Assembly: GCF_049977365.1 (NCBI RefSeq)
Contig: NZ_JBNGEN010000001.1
Span: 558,001-622,000 of the forward strand
DNA: 64,000 nt
Reading direction: 5' to 3'
From: Brachymonas sp049977365
GTDB taxonomy: Bacteria; Pseudomonadota; Gammaproteobacteria; Burkholderiales; Burkholderiaceae_C
Below are positions 1 through 8,800 of the stretch, piece by piece; position 1 is the stretch's first letter; every line of letters starts with the position of its first letter. Position numbers and translations under genes: made by a program. The notes under the pieces are model-generated. The model did not search any database. It was given only the letters and a program-made list of their open reading frames with translations, and was not told the DNA's origin.

Positions 1-318
1 GTCGGCCGCAAGATGCACAGCTGGAGCCTGGAAGACAGCCTGCGCTACATCCACGAACAGCAGCGCGGCGTGGTGGTGCTGCTGAACTGCGGCGAATCCG
101 CTGCCCAGCTGCTGGCCCAGTTCGATGGCACGGCCCAGGCTTCCCATGCCCCGGGCAAGAGCTTCGATCTGCGCAGCTACGGCATCGGGGCCCAGATCCT
201 GCGTGAATGCGGCGTGCGCAAGCTCAACATTCTCGGCACACCGCGCCGCATGCCCAGCATGGCTGGCTACGACCTGGAAGTCGTCGGCTTCACTGCGGCT
301 CCCCCCCAGAAATCCTGA
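1..318 (+). CDS. ribBA: RibBA-type riboflavin protein, C-terminal end (partial)
   Basis: The reading frame is open from the first base, so only about the last 105 residues are seen. They match the end of the C-terminal GTP cyclohydrolase II-like domain of DHBP synthase/RibA fusion proteins, recognisable by SYGIGAQILRECGVRKL and the terminal GYDLEVVGF. The stretch where a working cyclohydrolase II carries its QEGRGIGL motif reads RGVVVLLNCGESAAQLL instead, so this half looks degenerate and the protein may act only as DHBP synthase (ribulose 5-phosphate to the four-carbon riboflavin precursor). It lies 14 bases before ribH, as in other betaproteobacterial riboflavin operons. The family call is safe; the loss of activity is inferred. 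Confidence 0.85.
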   Translation, partial: VGRKMHSWSLEDSLRYIHEQQRGVVVLLNCGESAAQLLAQFDGTAQASHAPGKSFDLRSYGIGAQILRECGVRKLNILGTPRRMPSMAGYDLEVVGFTAAPPQKS

Positions 319-332
319 AGGACTCCTTTCCC

Positions 333-818
333 ATGAAAAACGCAAACCAGGGCGACATCGCCAGCCTCACCAGCCAGCTCGACGGCAAGAAGCTCCGCAT
401 CGGCATCGTGCAGGCACGCTTCAACGAAGACATCACCAACGCACTGGCCGAATCCTGCCTGGCCGAACTCATGAAGCTCGGCGTGAAGGCCAAGAACGTC
501 ACCCTCGTGCAGGTACCCGGTGCACTGGAAGTGCCCCTGGCCCTGCAGGGTCTGGCCGACCGCTCCGACTACGATGCCCTCATCGCCCTCGGCTGCATCA
601 TCCGCGGCGAGACCTACCACTTCGAGCTGGTGGCCAACGAATCCGGAGCAGGCGTGACGCGCGTGGCGCTGGACCACGGTCTGCCGGTGGCAAACGCCAT
701 CCTCACCGTCGAGAACCTCAAGCAGGCCAAGGACCGCCAGATCGAAAAAGGCACCGATGCCGCCCGCGTGGCTGTCGAAATGGCCCTTCTGATGCGCAGC
801 ATGGTGAAAGTGGCATGA
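333..818 (+). CDS. ribH: 6,7-dimethyl-8-ribityllumazine synthase
   Basis: This 161-residue protein condenses 5-amino-6-ribitylamino-uracil with dihydroxybutanone phosphate to form lumazine, the penultimate step of riboflavin synthesis. The family signature is complete: QARFNEDIT near the N-terminus, the VPGALEVPLA substrate loop, GCIIRGETYHFELV with the catalytic histidine, and the ESGAGVTRVALDHGLPVANAILT phosphate-binding region read across two blocks. Length is normal for the icosahedral or decameric enzymes. The ATG after AAGGACTC is chosen because upstream frame extensions are not conserved. The stop overlaps the nusB start by ATGA, so the two are translationally coupled. Confidence 0.97.
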   Translation: MKNANQGDIASLTSQLDGKKLRIGIVQARFNEDITNALAESCLAELMKLGVKAKNVTLVQVPGALEVPLALQGLADRSDYDALIALGCIIRGETYHFELVANESGAGVTRVALDHGLPVANAILTVENLKQAKDRQIEKGTDAARVAVEMALLMRSMVKVA

Positions 819-1375
819 ATTCCTCCTCCCGCACCTCTCCCGCCTCCGAGCTGACCCCCGAGCAGGCCCTGGCCCACAGCGTGCAGGCCGACCATGCGCC
901 GGCCCCTGCCGAGCCCCCTGCTCCTCGCAAGCACACCGGCAAGACCGGACGCAGCCGCGCGCGCGAATTCATCCTGCAGGCGCTCTACCAGTATCTGGTG
1001 GGGCACAACGACGCTGCCGCCATCGACCAGTTCACCCGTGAACTCACTGGATTCCACAAGGGCGACGCCGCGCATTTCGATGCCGTCTTCCACGGATGCG
1101 TGCAGGAAGCCGAGGCGCTCGATGCCCAAATTGCCCCCCATCTCGATCGGGGCTGGAAGGAAATCTCCCCGGTCGAACATGCCTGCATGTGGATCGGCGT
1201 ATACGAATTCCAGCATTTCCCGGATGTGCCCTGGCGCGTCGTGATCAACGAGTGCATCGAGCTGGCCAAGGCCTTCGGTGGTACGGACGGGCACAAATAC
1301 GTCAACGGCGTTCTCAACGCCGTGGCTCCCGAGCTGCGCGCACTGGAGGTCGAAGCCGACCGCCAACGGAGCTGA
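815..1375 (+). CDS. nusB: Transcription antitermination protein NusB
   Basis: NusB binds boxA RNA together with NusE (S10) in rRNA antitermination complexes. The 186-residue product has a poorly conserved, proline- and serine-rich N-terminal 45 residues, then the typical all-helical core starting at SRAREFILQALYQYLVG and ending in INECIELAKAFGGTDGHKYVNGVLN. The start codon overlaps the ribH stop (ATGA). The ribH-nusB pair is common in proteobacteria and supports the call. The N-terminal extension is longer than in E. coli NusB (139 aa), as is usual for Burkholderiales. Confidence 0.96.
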   Translation: MNSSSRTSPASELTPEQALAHSVQADHAPAPAEPPAPRKHTGKTGRSRAREFILQALYQYLVGHNDAAAIDQFTRELTGFHKGDAAHFDAVFHGCVQEAEALDAQIAPHLDRGWKEISPVEHACMWIGVYEFQHFPDVPWRVVINECIELAKAFGGTDGHKYVNGVLNAVAPELRALEVEADRQRS

Positions 1376-1381
1376 CCTGCC

Positions 1382-2563
1382 ATGCATATCGCAGACCGCG
1401 CACGGCGCATCGAGCCGTTCTATGTCATGGAAATCTGCAAGGCCGCACAGGAGCTCCAACAGCGTTCCGGCAGCCATGCAGATCCCCTGCTCTACCTCAA
1501 CATCGGCGAGCCCGACTTCACGGCTCCGCCCCTGGTGGCCCAGGCAGCCGAGCGCTGCATCCGCGACGGCAACACCCAGTACACCGCAGCCAACGGCCTG
1601 CCGGCCCTGCGTGAGCGCATCAGCGGCTGGTACGCCGAGCGCTTCGGTCTCTCCATCGACCCGGCCCGCATCGTGGTGACGGCCGGTGCCTCGGCTGCCC
1701 TGCAGCTGGTGTGCATGGCCCTCATCGAGCAGGGTGACGAAGTGCTGATGCCGGATCCCAGCTATCCGTGCAACCGACATTTCGTGAGTGCGGCAGAAGG
1801 CACGCCGCGCCTCATTCCCGCATCGGCCGAAGACCGCTTCCAGCTCAACGCCGCACAGGTCGAGGCCCACTGGACAGCCGCCACGCGCGGCGTGCTGCTG
1901 GCCAGCCCTTCCAACCCTACGGGAACCTCCATCGCGCCGGCCGCCCTCAAGTCCATTGTGGACGTGGTGCGTGCACGCGGCGGCTTCACCATCGTCGACG
2001 AGATCTATCTCGGCCTGAGCTATGACGATGCCTACGGACACAGTGCCCTGGAGCTGGGCGACGACATCATCAGCATCAACAGCTTCAGCAAGTACTTCAA
2101 CATGACCGGCTGGCGCCTGGGCTGGGTGGTGCTGCCACCGGCACTCGCGCAGACGGTGGAACTGCTGAGCCAGCATCTCTTCATCTGCCCGAGCACCGTG
2201 GCCCAGCATGCCGCACTGGCCTGCTTCGAGCCCGAGAGCCTGCGCATCTACGAAGAGCGCCGCGCCGAATTCCGTGCCCGACGTGACTGGTTCGTACCGC
2301 AGCTCGACGCCCTCGGCATGCACGTGCCGGTCCGGCCCGATGGTGCCTTCTATGCCTGGGCTGACATCGGCAGCTGGCTGCCCCGCCTGGGAGTGGACAA
2401 CAGCTGGGACGCCACCTTTGCCCTCATGGAACGGGCCCGCGTGGTGGTCACACCCGGTCGCGACTTCGGCACGGCAGACACCTCCCGGTTCGTGCGCTTC
2501 TCCACGGCCAACTCGCTTGCCCAGCTGCAGGAAGCCATTGCCCGACTGCAGCGGCTGGCCTGA
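1382..2563 (+). CDS. Class I/II PLP-dependent aminotransferase
   Basis: The 393-residue protein is a fold type I aminotransferase. Visible landmarks are YLNIGEPDF near residue 40, TAGASAALQLV for cofactor phosphate binding, SPSNPTGT with the Asn that contacts the PLP ring, DEIYLGLSYD, and SFSKYFNMTGWRLGW containing the Schiff-base lysine. The C-terminal arginine that binds the substrate carboxylate is in SRFVRFSTA. It starts six bases after nusB and probably shares its transcript, an arrangement seen in other Burkholderiales. Its amino donor and keto-acid acceptor cannot be deduced; aspartate/alanine-type or methionine-type activity are both possible. Confidence 0.9.
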   Translation: MHIADRARRIEPFYVMEICKAAQELQQRSGSHADPLLYLNIGEPDFTAPPLVAQAAERCIRDGNTQYTAANGLPALRERISGWYAERFGLSIDPARIVVTAGASAALQLVCMALIEQGDEVLMPDPSYPCNRHFVSAAEGTPRLIPASAEDRFQLNAAQVEAHWTAATRGVLLASPSNPTGTSIAPAALKSIVDVVRARGGFTIVDEIYLGLSYDDAYGHSALELGDDIISINSFSKYFNMTGWRLGWVVLPPALAQTVELLSQHLFICPSTVAQHAALACFEPESLRIYEERRAEFRARRDWFVPQLDALGMHVPVRPDGAFYAWADIGSWLPRLGVDNSWDATFALMERARVVVTPGRDFGTADTSRFVRFSTANSLAQLQEAIARLQRLA

Positions 2564-2595
2564 CCTCTTTCGCCGACCTGCTGCACTGCAACATC

Positions 2596-3006
2596 ATGTT
2601 TCATTTTCAGGTGCGTGTTTACTGGGAAGACACGGATGCCGGGGGCATCGTCTTCTATGCTAACTACCTCAAGTTCTTCGAGCGCGCACGCACCGAATGG
2701 CTGCGCGCGCTCGGCGTGGAGCAGCATCGGCTGCGCGCGGAAACAGGAGGCATGTTCATCGTGAGCGCCACCGACATGTGCTATCACCGTCCGTCCCGGC
2801 TGGACGACCTGCTCTGGGTCTCGGCCCACCCGATGCAGGTCGGCCGCGCTTCGGCCGTCATCGTGCAGACAGCCCGACTCGGCCATGCCGAAGGCCCCCT
2901 GCTGGCCGAAGGCACCATTCGTCTGGGCTGGGTGGACAGCGAGCATCTGCAGCCGGCACGGATGCCTGCCGGTCTCCACGCCCTGCTGCAGCGCCACAGC
3001 CAGTGA
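2596..3006 (+). CDS. ybgC: Tol-Pal-associated acyl-CoA thioesterase YbgC
   Basis: A 136-residue hotdog-fold thioesterase of the 4-hydroxybenzoyl-CoA thioesterase family. The active-site signature YWEDTDAGGIVFYANYLKFFERARTEWLR is present across residues 9-38, with the catalytic Asp in DTDAGG. YbgC proteins hydrolyse short- or medium-chain acyl-CoA or acyl-ACP and are nearly always the first gene of the tol-pal cluster, as here. It is followed after about 110 bases by tolQ. Length is normal. Confidence 0.95.
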   Translation: MFHFQVRVYWEDTDAGGIVFYANYLKFFERARTEWLRALGVEQHRLRAETGGMFIVSATDMCYHRPSRLDDLLWVSAHPMQVGRASAVIVQTARLGHAEGPLLAEGTIRLGWVDSEHLQPARMPAGLHALLQRHSQ

Positions 3007-3117
3007 GCCGCTGCGAGCGAGCTGCAAGCCCGTGACTGTCGACAGGGTACAGGTGCACCCTGTGCGCCCGTCTTCTGCGTTCTCTTTATCTTCTCCCGTT
3101 TCTCTCAGGCTCTTCCC

Positions 3118-3855
3118 ATGAACTCCCCGGACATGAATCTCGTGCAGCTGGTGCTGCACGCCAGCTGGATCGTCAAGGCAGTGCTGGCTCTGCTGCTCGT
3201 CATCTCGGTCACGAGCTGGGCCGTCATTGCCGCCAAGATGGGAGCGCTTCGGCGCACCAGAGGGCTCAATGCACTCTTCGAGCAGCATTTCTGGTCGGGA
3301 GCGAGTCTCAATGAACTCTACGATGCAGCCAGCCGCAATGCCCGCTCGGCGGGCCCTACCGAGCGCATCTTTGCCAGTGGCATGCGCGAATTCCTGAAAC
3401 TCCGCGAACGACAGGCCGGCGATCCGCTGCAGCTCGTGGACGGTGCCCGCCGTGCCATGCGGGCAAGCTTCCAACGCGAGACAGACATGGCAGAGAGCAA
3501 GCTGTCCTTTCTGGCATCGGTCGGCTCCATCTCACCCTATGTGGGCCTGTTCGGCACGGTATGGGGCATCATGCACGCCTTCACCGGCCTTGCGGGCATG
3601 GAGCAGGTGTCGCTTGCGACCGTGGCCCCCGGAATTGCCGAATCGCTGGTGACCACCGCTGTGGGCCTGTTCGCCGCCATTCCGGCCGTGGTGGCTTACA
3701 ACTTCTTCGCCCGCGACATCGAGCGCATCACCGTGGCAGAGGAAAGCTTCATCGACGAGTTCTCCAACATCCTGCAGCGCAACGCGGCCAGCCGGCCTGC
3801 AGTGCAGGCGCCACCCGCGTCGGCCGACACCACCGCCTTCGCTGCCACCCGCTGA
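3118..3855 (+). CDS. tolQ: Tol-Pal system inner membrane protein TolQ
   Basis: TolQ forms, with TolR, the proton-driven motor that energises TolA for outer-membrane constriction at division. The 245-residue protein has the family's three membrane helices: one near residues 15-38, and two C-terminal ones beginning at FLASVGSISPYVGLFGTVWGIM and ESLVTTAVGLFAAIPAVVAYNFF. The large cytoplasmic loop between helix 1 and 2 contains the usual RIFASGMREF segment. It lies in the order ybgC-tolQ-tolR-tolA on one strand. A MotA/ExbB homologue is the broader family, but the neighbours decide for TolQ. Confidence 0.96.
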   Translation: MNSPDMNLVQLVLHASWIVKAVLALLLVISVTSWAVIAAKMGALRRTRGLNALFEQHFWSGASLNELYDAASRNARSAGPTERIFASGMREFLKLRERQAGDPLQLVDGARRAMRASFQRETDMAESKLSFLASVGSISPYVGLFGTVWGIMHAFTGLAGMEQVSLATVAPGIAESLVTTAVGLFAAIPAVVAYNFFARDIERITVAEESFIDEFSNILQRNAASRPAVQAPPASADTTAFAATR

Positions 3856-3880
3856 GTGCCCCATCGGAGAGGAGAAAGTC

Positions 3881-4318
3881 ATGCCTGCAGTGGTCTCCCG
3901 AAGCAGTCGCCGCCGTCCCATCAACGAAATCAACATGGTGCCGTTCATCGACGTCATGCTGGTGCTGCTCATCATCTTCATGGTCACGGCACCCATGCTG
4001 CGTCCGGGCAAGATCGATCTGCCCAAGGTGGGCAAATCCAGCACGCAGAAATCGCAGGTCATCGTGTTGACCGTCAAGCCCGATGGCAGTCGACTGCTTG
4101 AAGACCAGACACAAACTCACAATCAACCCCAGAGCGTCGACAAGAACTCCATGCCTTCCACTCTGCAGCGCATGCTGCATGGGCGCAAGGATGTCACAGT
4201 GCTGATAAATGCCTCGGCCCAGCTCCAATACAAGGATGTCATGCAGGCCTATGAAGACCTGCAGCACGCCGGCGCACCGCATATTGCCTTGGGCGTATTG
4301 AGCACCCCCAAGAAATAG
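3881..4318 (+). CDS. tolR: Tol-Pal system protein TolR (ExbD family)
   Basis: A 145-residue single-pass protein with a short cytoplasmic N-terminus, a membrane helix at about residues 21-40 and a periplasmic domain. The proton-path aspartate is present at residue 24 in the motif NMVPFIDVMLVLLIIFMV. The periplasmic part ends in a typical TolR fold (VLINASAQLQYKDVMQAYEDLQHAGAPH, residues 107-135). It starts 25 bases after tolQ, behind AGGAGA. Confidence 0.95.
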   Translation: MPAVVSRSSRRRPINEINMVPFIDVMLVLLIIFMVTAPMLRPGKIDLPKVGKSSTQKSQVIVLTVKPDGSRLLEDQTQTHNQPQSVDKNSMPSTLQRMLHGRKDVTVLINASAQLQYKDVMQAYEDLQHAGAPHIALGVLSTPKK

Positions 4319-4341
4319 CCCTATTCCCACGCACGCTTCCC

Positions 4342-5661
4342 GTGTCACATACCCCTGATCTCTCCTCCCACGAAGGGCTGCTTCCGCCCCGGGAACCCTT
4401 CCGGCCCGCTGCCTGGCTCGTGGCGCTGCTGATCCATCTGGGGCTGCTCGGACTGCTGGCGTGGGCCACGCACTGGGCTGTGGACACGCCCGCAGGAGAA
4501 GCCGTGGTGGCTGAAGTCTGGGACTCCACGCCTTCGGAGGAAGGCCAGTCCGGAACAGGTGGTGGCCAGTCTGCCCCAGAAGCGACTGCTGCCCCGACAA
4601 CAGCTGCAGCAGCTCCCACAGAGGCCGATGTCGCCGATGCGCGCCACGCGGCGGAAGCACAGCAGGCCCGCGCCGCTGCGCATGCAGCGCAGCTGGCTGC
4701 AGCCAGACAGGCAAGGGAACAGGCCCGCGAAGCCGCACGGCAGCAGGCCGAAGCACAGCAGGCACAAGAAGAGGCCCGACAACAGACCGAGGCACGCGAG
4801 AAGGAGCGCGCCCGCAAGACCGAGGAAGCCGCCCAGGCCCGGCAGCGCCACCTGCAGGCCATGGCCGAGGCACGGCAGGCAGCACAGCAACAGGAAGCGG
4901 ATGTGGCTCTGCGCCGCCAGCGCCATCTGCTCCAGCAGAAACAGGAGGCGCATGCCGCCGAACAGGCCCGCCGGCAGGCTCAGGCTGCGCAGGCTGAAGC
5001 GGAACGCCAGGCCCATGCCGCTCAACTGAAAAAGGCACGGCAGCAGGAAGCTGCCGCCCGCGCGGCCGAGGCCCGCAAGGCCCGTGCAACGGCTGCCGCT
5101 CAGGCCAAGGCACAAGCCAGGGCTGAAGCAGCCTCTGCCGCACGCAGTCAGGCGCGTGCCGCTGCAGCGGCAGCAGCTCAGAAGGCCAAGGCCGAGAAGA
5201 TGGCTGCAGCCCGCATCGCCCGTGAAAAGGCACGGGCAGAGGCAGGCCGCCAGTCCGAAATCGCCCGCATGGCACGCATGGCTGCAGGCACCAGCCTGGG
5301 CGGATCGGGAGGAGACGCGCATGCCCGCGGAACCGGCGCTGGAGGCAAGGGACAGAAGGGAACAGGCAAGGATGCCACCTCACGTGGCGGATTCTCTGCC
5401 AGCTATGCAGCACGGGTTCGCAACAGGGTCTACCCCAACATCCGCTTCCATGGAGGCAATGACGGAGCGCCGGTGACGGTGGTGCGCGTCAGGGCCGGAG
5501 CGGATGGGCACATTCTCTTCAGCCGTGTCGTCAAGCCCAGCACCGATCCCGACTGGGATCAGGCCGTGCTCAATGCGCTGGAACGCACAGGGACCCTGCC
5601 TGCCGATGTCGATGGTCAGGTGCCCCAGGTGCCGTTCACCATCACCTTCAAGCGGCATTGA
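4342..5661 (+). CDS. tolA: Tol-Pal system protein TolA
   Basis: TolA spans the periplasm from the TolQR motor to the outer membrane. The 439-residue product has one N-terminal membrane helix (around residues 25-45), then a linker rich in Gly, Ala and Thr. Residues 90-315 form a long Ala/Gln/Arg/Lys/Glu-rich helical rod, and from about residue 350 there is a globular domain (SYAARVRNRVYPNIRF...PQVPFTITFKRH) of the TonB/TolA C-terminal type. The start is a GTG; no in-frame ATG lies before the membrane helix. Unlike in most proteobacteria, tolB and pal do not follow: the next gene is dnaE on the other strand. Confidence 0.92.
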   Translation: MSHTPDLSSHEGLLPPREPFRPAAWLVALLIHLGLLGLLAWATHWAVDTPAGEAVVAEVWDSTPSEEGQSGTGGGQSAPEATAAPTTAAAAPTEADVADARHAAEAQQARAAAHAAQLAAARQAREQAREAARQQAEAQQAQEEARQQTEAREKERARKTEEAAQARQRHLQAMAEARQAAQQQEADVALRRQRHLLQQKQEAHAAEQARRQAQAAQAEAERQAHAAQLKKARQQEAAARAAEARKARATAAAQAKAQARAEAASAARSQARAAAAAAAQKAKAEKMAAARIAREKARAEAGRQSEIARMARMAAGTSLGGSGGDAHARGTGAGGKGQKGTGKDATSRGGFSASYAARVRNRVYPNIRFHGGNDGAPVTVVRVRAGADGHILFSRVVKPSTDPDWDQAVLNALERTGTLPADVDGQVPQVPFTITFKRH

Positions 5662-5811
5662 GGCTGCGCGGCCACGCCGGCAGGAGCGGCATGGCTCGCA
5701 CGTCTGGGCACTGCCTCGCGCCTGTCATGCGCGCCCCTGCACGAGCGGCCCTCGACGGCTCGCTCATGCCTGCCCGTCATGCCCGTGCGATCAGATCGAT
5801 CGCCGCGATGC

Positions 5812-8800
5812 TCACTCGTACATGATGCGTGCAGACCCCTGCGACAGCAGGGCCTGCCACCGCGCCATGGCGGCATCGCTCGGGTAGAAGCGCGAGGCTG
5901 GTCCCAGCGCCAGCAGCCCCTGTACCGGACGGGTGGGGGACGACGTCTCTGCCCCGCTCTGCCCTGCCCTGTCCGCCTGTTCCCCTTCTTCAGGGCGAAT
6001 GCGGATCTTCAGCCGCACCGCCAGCCCGCGCACGATCTCGTCCCCAGTCTCCAGCACCTCCTTCTCGGGCGGATGTTCCTGCAGCACACGGGCCACATCG
6101 GGCCCCACCTGTCCAGGGGCCAGCAAGCCCACATCGGCCAGCAGGTACTTGCCGAACCGGCAGCGTGCCGCCGGCAGGCTCCAGGCCTGCTGCACCGTGA
6201 GACGAATGCCACCGCTGAACTTGTCGAAGCGTGGCACAGCCTGCGCCACCACCAGCGCATCATCGACCAGCAGACCTGGACTGGCGGACCATACGGACTC
6301 ATCTGCACTCGCATCGATGACGCCCGACTTGTCGTCGAGCTTGAACAGCGCGAGCTTGCCGCTGCGGCCATTGATGACACGGAAATCACCGACAATGCCG
6401 GCCACCAGCACCGGATCGCGGCTGTCCGTCAGATCGGCGATGCGCAGCCGCGCAAAACGCCGCACCTCGTCCTCGTTCTCGTCGAACAGGTGCCCCGAGA
6501 GAAAGAACCCAATGGCGGTCTTCTCCTGCACAAGGCGCTCCTTGATGCCCCAGGGCGTGGCTGGAACCATGGGAGGCTCGTCCGTGCTGCTCCCTGGACC
6601 ATCCAGCATGTCGAACAGCCCCACCTGGTTGGCATTGGCTGCCTGGCTGGCCGCGTACTCAAACGCCAGATCGATGTTGGCCATGAGCTGTGCCCGGTTG
6701 CGATCGAGCGCATCGAAGGCACCTGCCTTGATGAGGGCCTCGACCGTGCGCTTGTTGATGCGGGTACGGTCGACACGGTTGCAGAAGTCGAACAGGCTGG
6801 TGAAGGCCCCCCCTTCTTCGCGCGCCTCGGTCAGTGCCTTGATGGCATTCTCGCCGGTGCCCTTGATCGCCCCCAGCCCATAGCGGATGACCTGATCCGA
6901 CACCGGCTCGAACCGGTAGGCACTGCGGTTGACATCGGGCAGCTCGCAGGTGAGCCCCATCTTGACCGCGTCCTCGTACAGCACCTTGAGCTTGTCGGTG
7001 TCGTCCATTTCGATGGTCATGTTGGCGCAGAAGAACTCGGCGGTGTAATGCACCTTGAGCCAGCCCGTCTGATACGCCAGCAGCGAATAGGCCGCCGCGT
7101 GCGACTTGTTGAAGCCGTAGCCTGCGAACTTCTCCATCAGGTCGAAGACCTCGTCGGCATTCTCCTGGCTGATGCCCTTCTTGGCCGCACCGGCACGGAA
7201 GATTTCCCGGTGCTTGACCATCTCCTCAAGCTTCTTCTTGCCCATGGCCCGGCGCAGCAGGTCGGCACCCCCGAGGCTGTAGCCACCCAGCACCTGGGCG
7301 CTCTGCATGACCTGCTCCTGATAGACCATGATGCCGTAGGTCTCGGCCAGCACCTTCTCGAGCAGCGGATGGGGATAGATCACCTCCTCGCGGCCATGCT
7401 TGCGGGCAATGAAGCTCGGAATCAGATCCATGGGGCCTGGACGATAGAGCGCATTCAGGGCGATCAGATCCTCCAGCCGCGTCGGACGCGCGTCCCGGAG
7501 CATCGACTGCATGCCCCGGCTTTCGAACTGGAACACCGCCTCGGTATTGCCCTCCTGAAACAGCCGGTAAGTGGCCCTGTCATCGAGCGGAATCTGGTCG
7601 AAGTCGAAATGCTCCTGCCCCTTGTGGCGCCCACAGATGAATTCCCGGGCCAGCTCCATGATGGTGAGCGTGGCCAGCCCCAAGAAGTCGAACTTCACCA
7701 GACCGACGGCTTCCACGTCCTCCTTGTCGTACTGGCTCACGGCCGATTCGCTGCCTGGCTGCTGGTAGAGCGGGCAGAAATCGGTCAGCTTGCCCGGAGC
7801 GATCAGCACCCCCCCCGCATGCATGCCGATGTTGCGGGTCAGCCCTTCGAGCTGCTGCGCCATCTCGATGAGCGTCCGCACCTCGTCGTCGTGCGAGATG
7901 CGCTCGGCAAGCTGAGGCTCCATCTCGATGGCGTAGTTGTTTTTGTCGCCCTCTTTCTTTTCGGCTGGCGGGTACTGCAGCGTCACATGCATGCCCGGCT
8001 TGTTCGGCACGAGCTTGCTGATGCCGTCGCAGAAGGTATAGCTCAGGTCCAGCACCCGCCCCACATCCCGGATGGCGGCCCGCGCGGCCATGGAACCGAA
8101 CGTGGCAATCTGGCTCACGGCATCGCGCCCGTAGCGATCCTTCACATAGTCGATCACACGGTCGCGGTTGGTCTGGCAGAAGTCGATGTCGAAGTCAGGC
8201 ATCGACACCCGTTCCGGATTCAGGAACCGTTCGAACAGCAGGTTGTACGTCAGCGGGTCGAGATCCGTGATGCGCAGCGCGTAAGCCACCAGCGAACCGG
8301 CTCCTGACCCCCGCCCCGGCCCCACCGGACAGCCATTGTTCTTGGCCCAGTTGATGAAGTCCTGCACGATCAGGAAGTAGCCCGGGAACCCCATCTGCAA
8401 AATGGTGCCCAGCTCGAACTCCAGACGCTCCTCGTAGTGGGGGCGCTCCTCGTTGCGCCGGGCCTCGTCGGGATACAGGTGGGCGAGCCGTGCCTCCAGC
8501 CCCTCGTGGGAGAGCTTGCGGAAATACTCCTCCATCGACAGCCCGTCGGGAATCGGATAGTTGGGCAGCTGAGGCTTGCCGAGCGTGAGCGTGATGGCAC
8601 AGCGTCGCGCAATCTCGACCGTGTTGGCAATCGCGGAAGGAATGTCGGCGAACAGGGCCTCCATCTCCGCCGTGGTGTGGAAGTACTGCTGGTGCGTGAA
8701 TCGACGCTGGCGCCGCTGGTCTCCCAGAATCTCCCCTTCTGCAATGCAGACCCTTGCCTCGTGGGCCTCGAACTCCGCCGCCGTCATGAACTGGATCGGA

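Noticed and set aside
614..2323. Long minus-strand open frame of 569 codons opposite ribH, nusB and the aminotransferase
   Set aside because: It is the antisense shadow of three clear genes in a GC-rich genome; its product is His/Gly/Ala-rich and matches no family.
4640..5290. Repetitive Ala/Gln/Arg-coding stretch, first suspected to be a tandem repeat or satellite
   Set aside because: It is the helical rod of TolA; the repeats are of codon usage, not of a fixed DNA unit.
5779..8307. 842-codon plus-strand frame opposite dnaE
   Set aside because: The dnaE protein on the other strand is complete with all motifs; the plus-strand product is a Leu/His/Gln-rich shadow.
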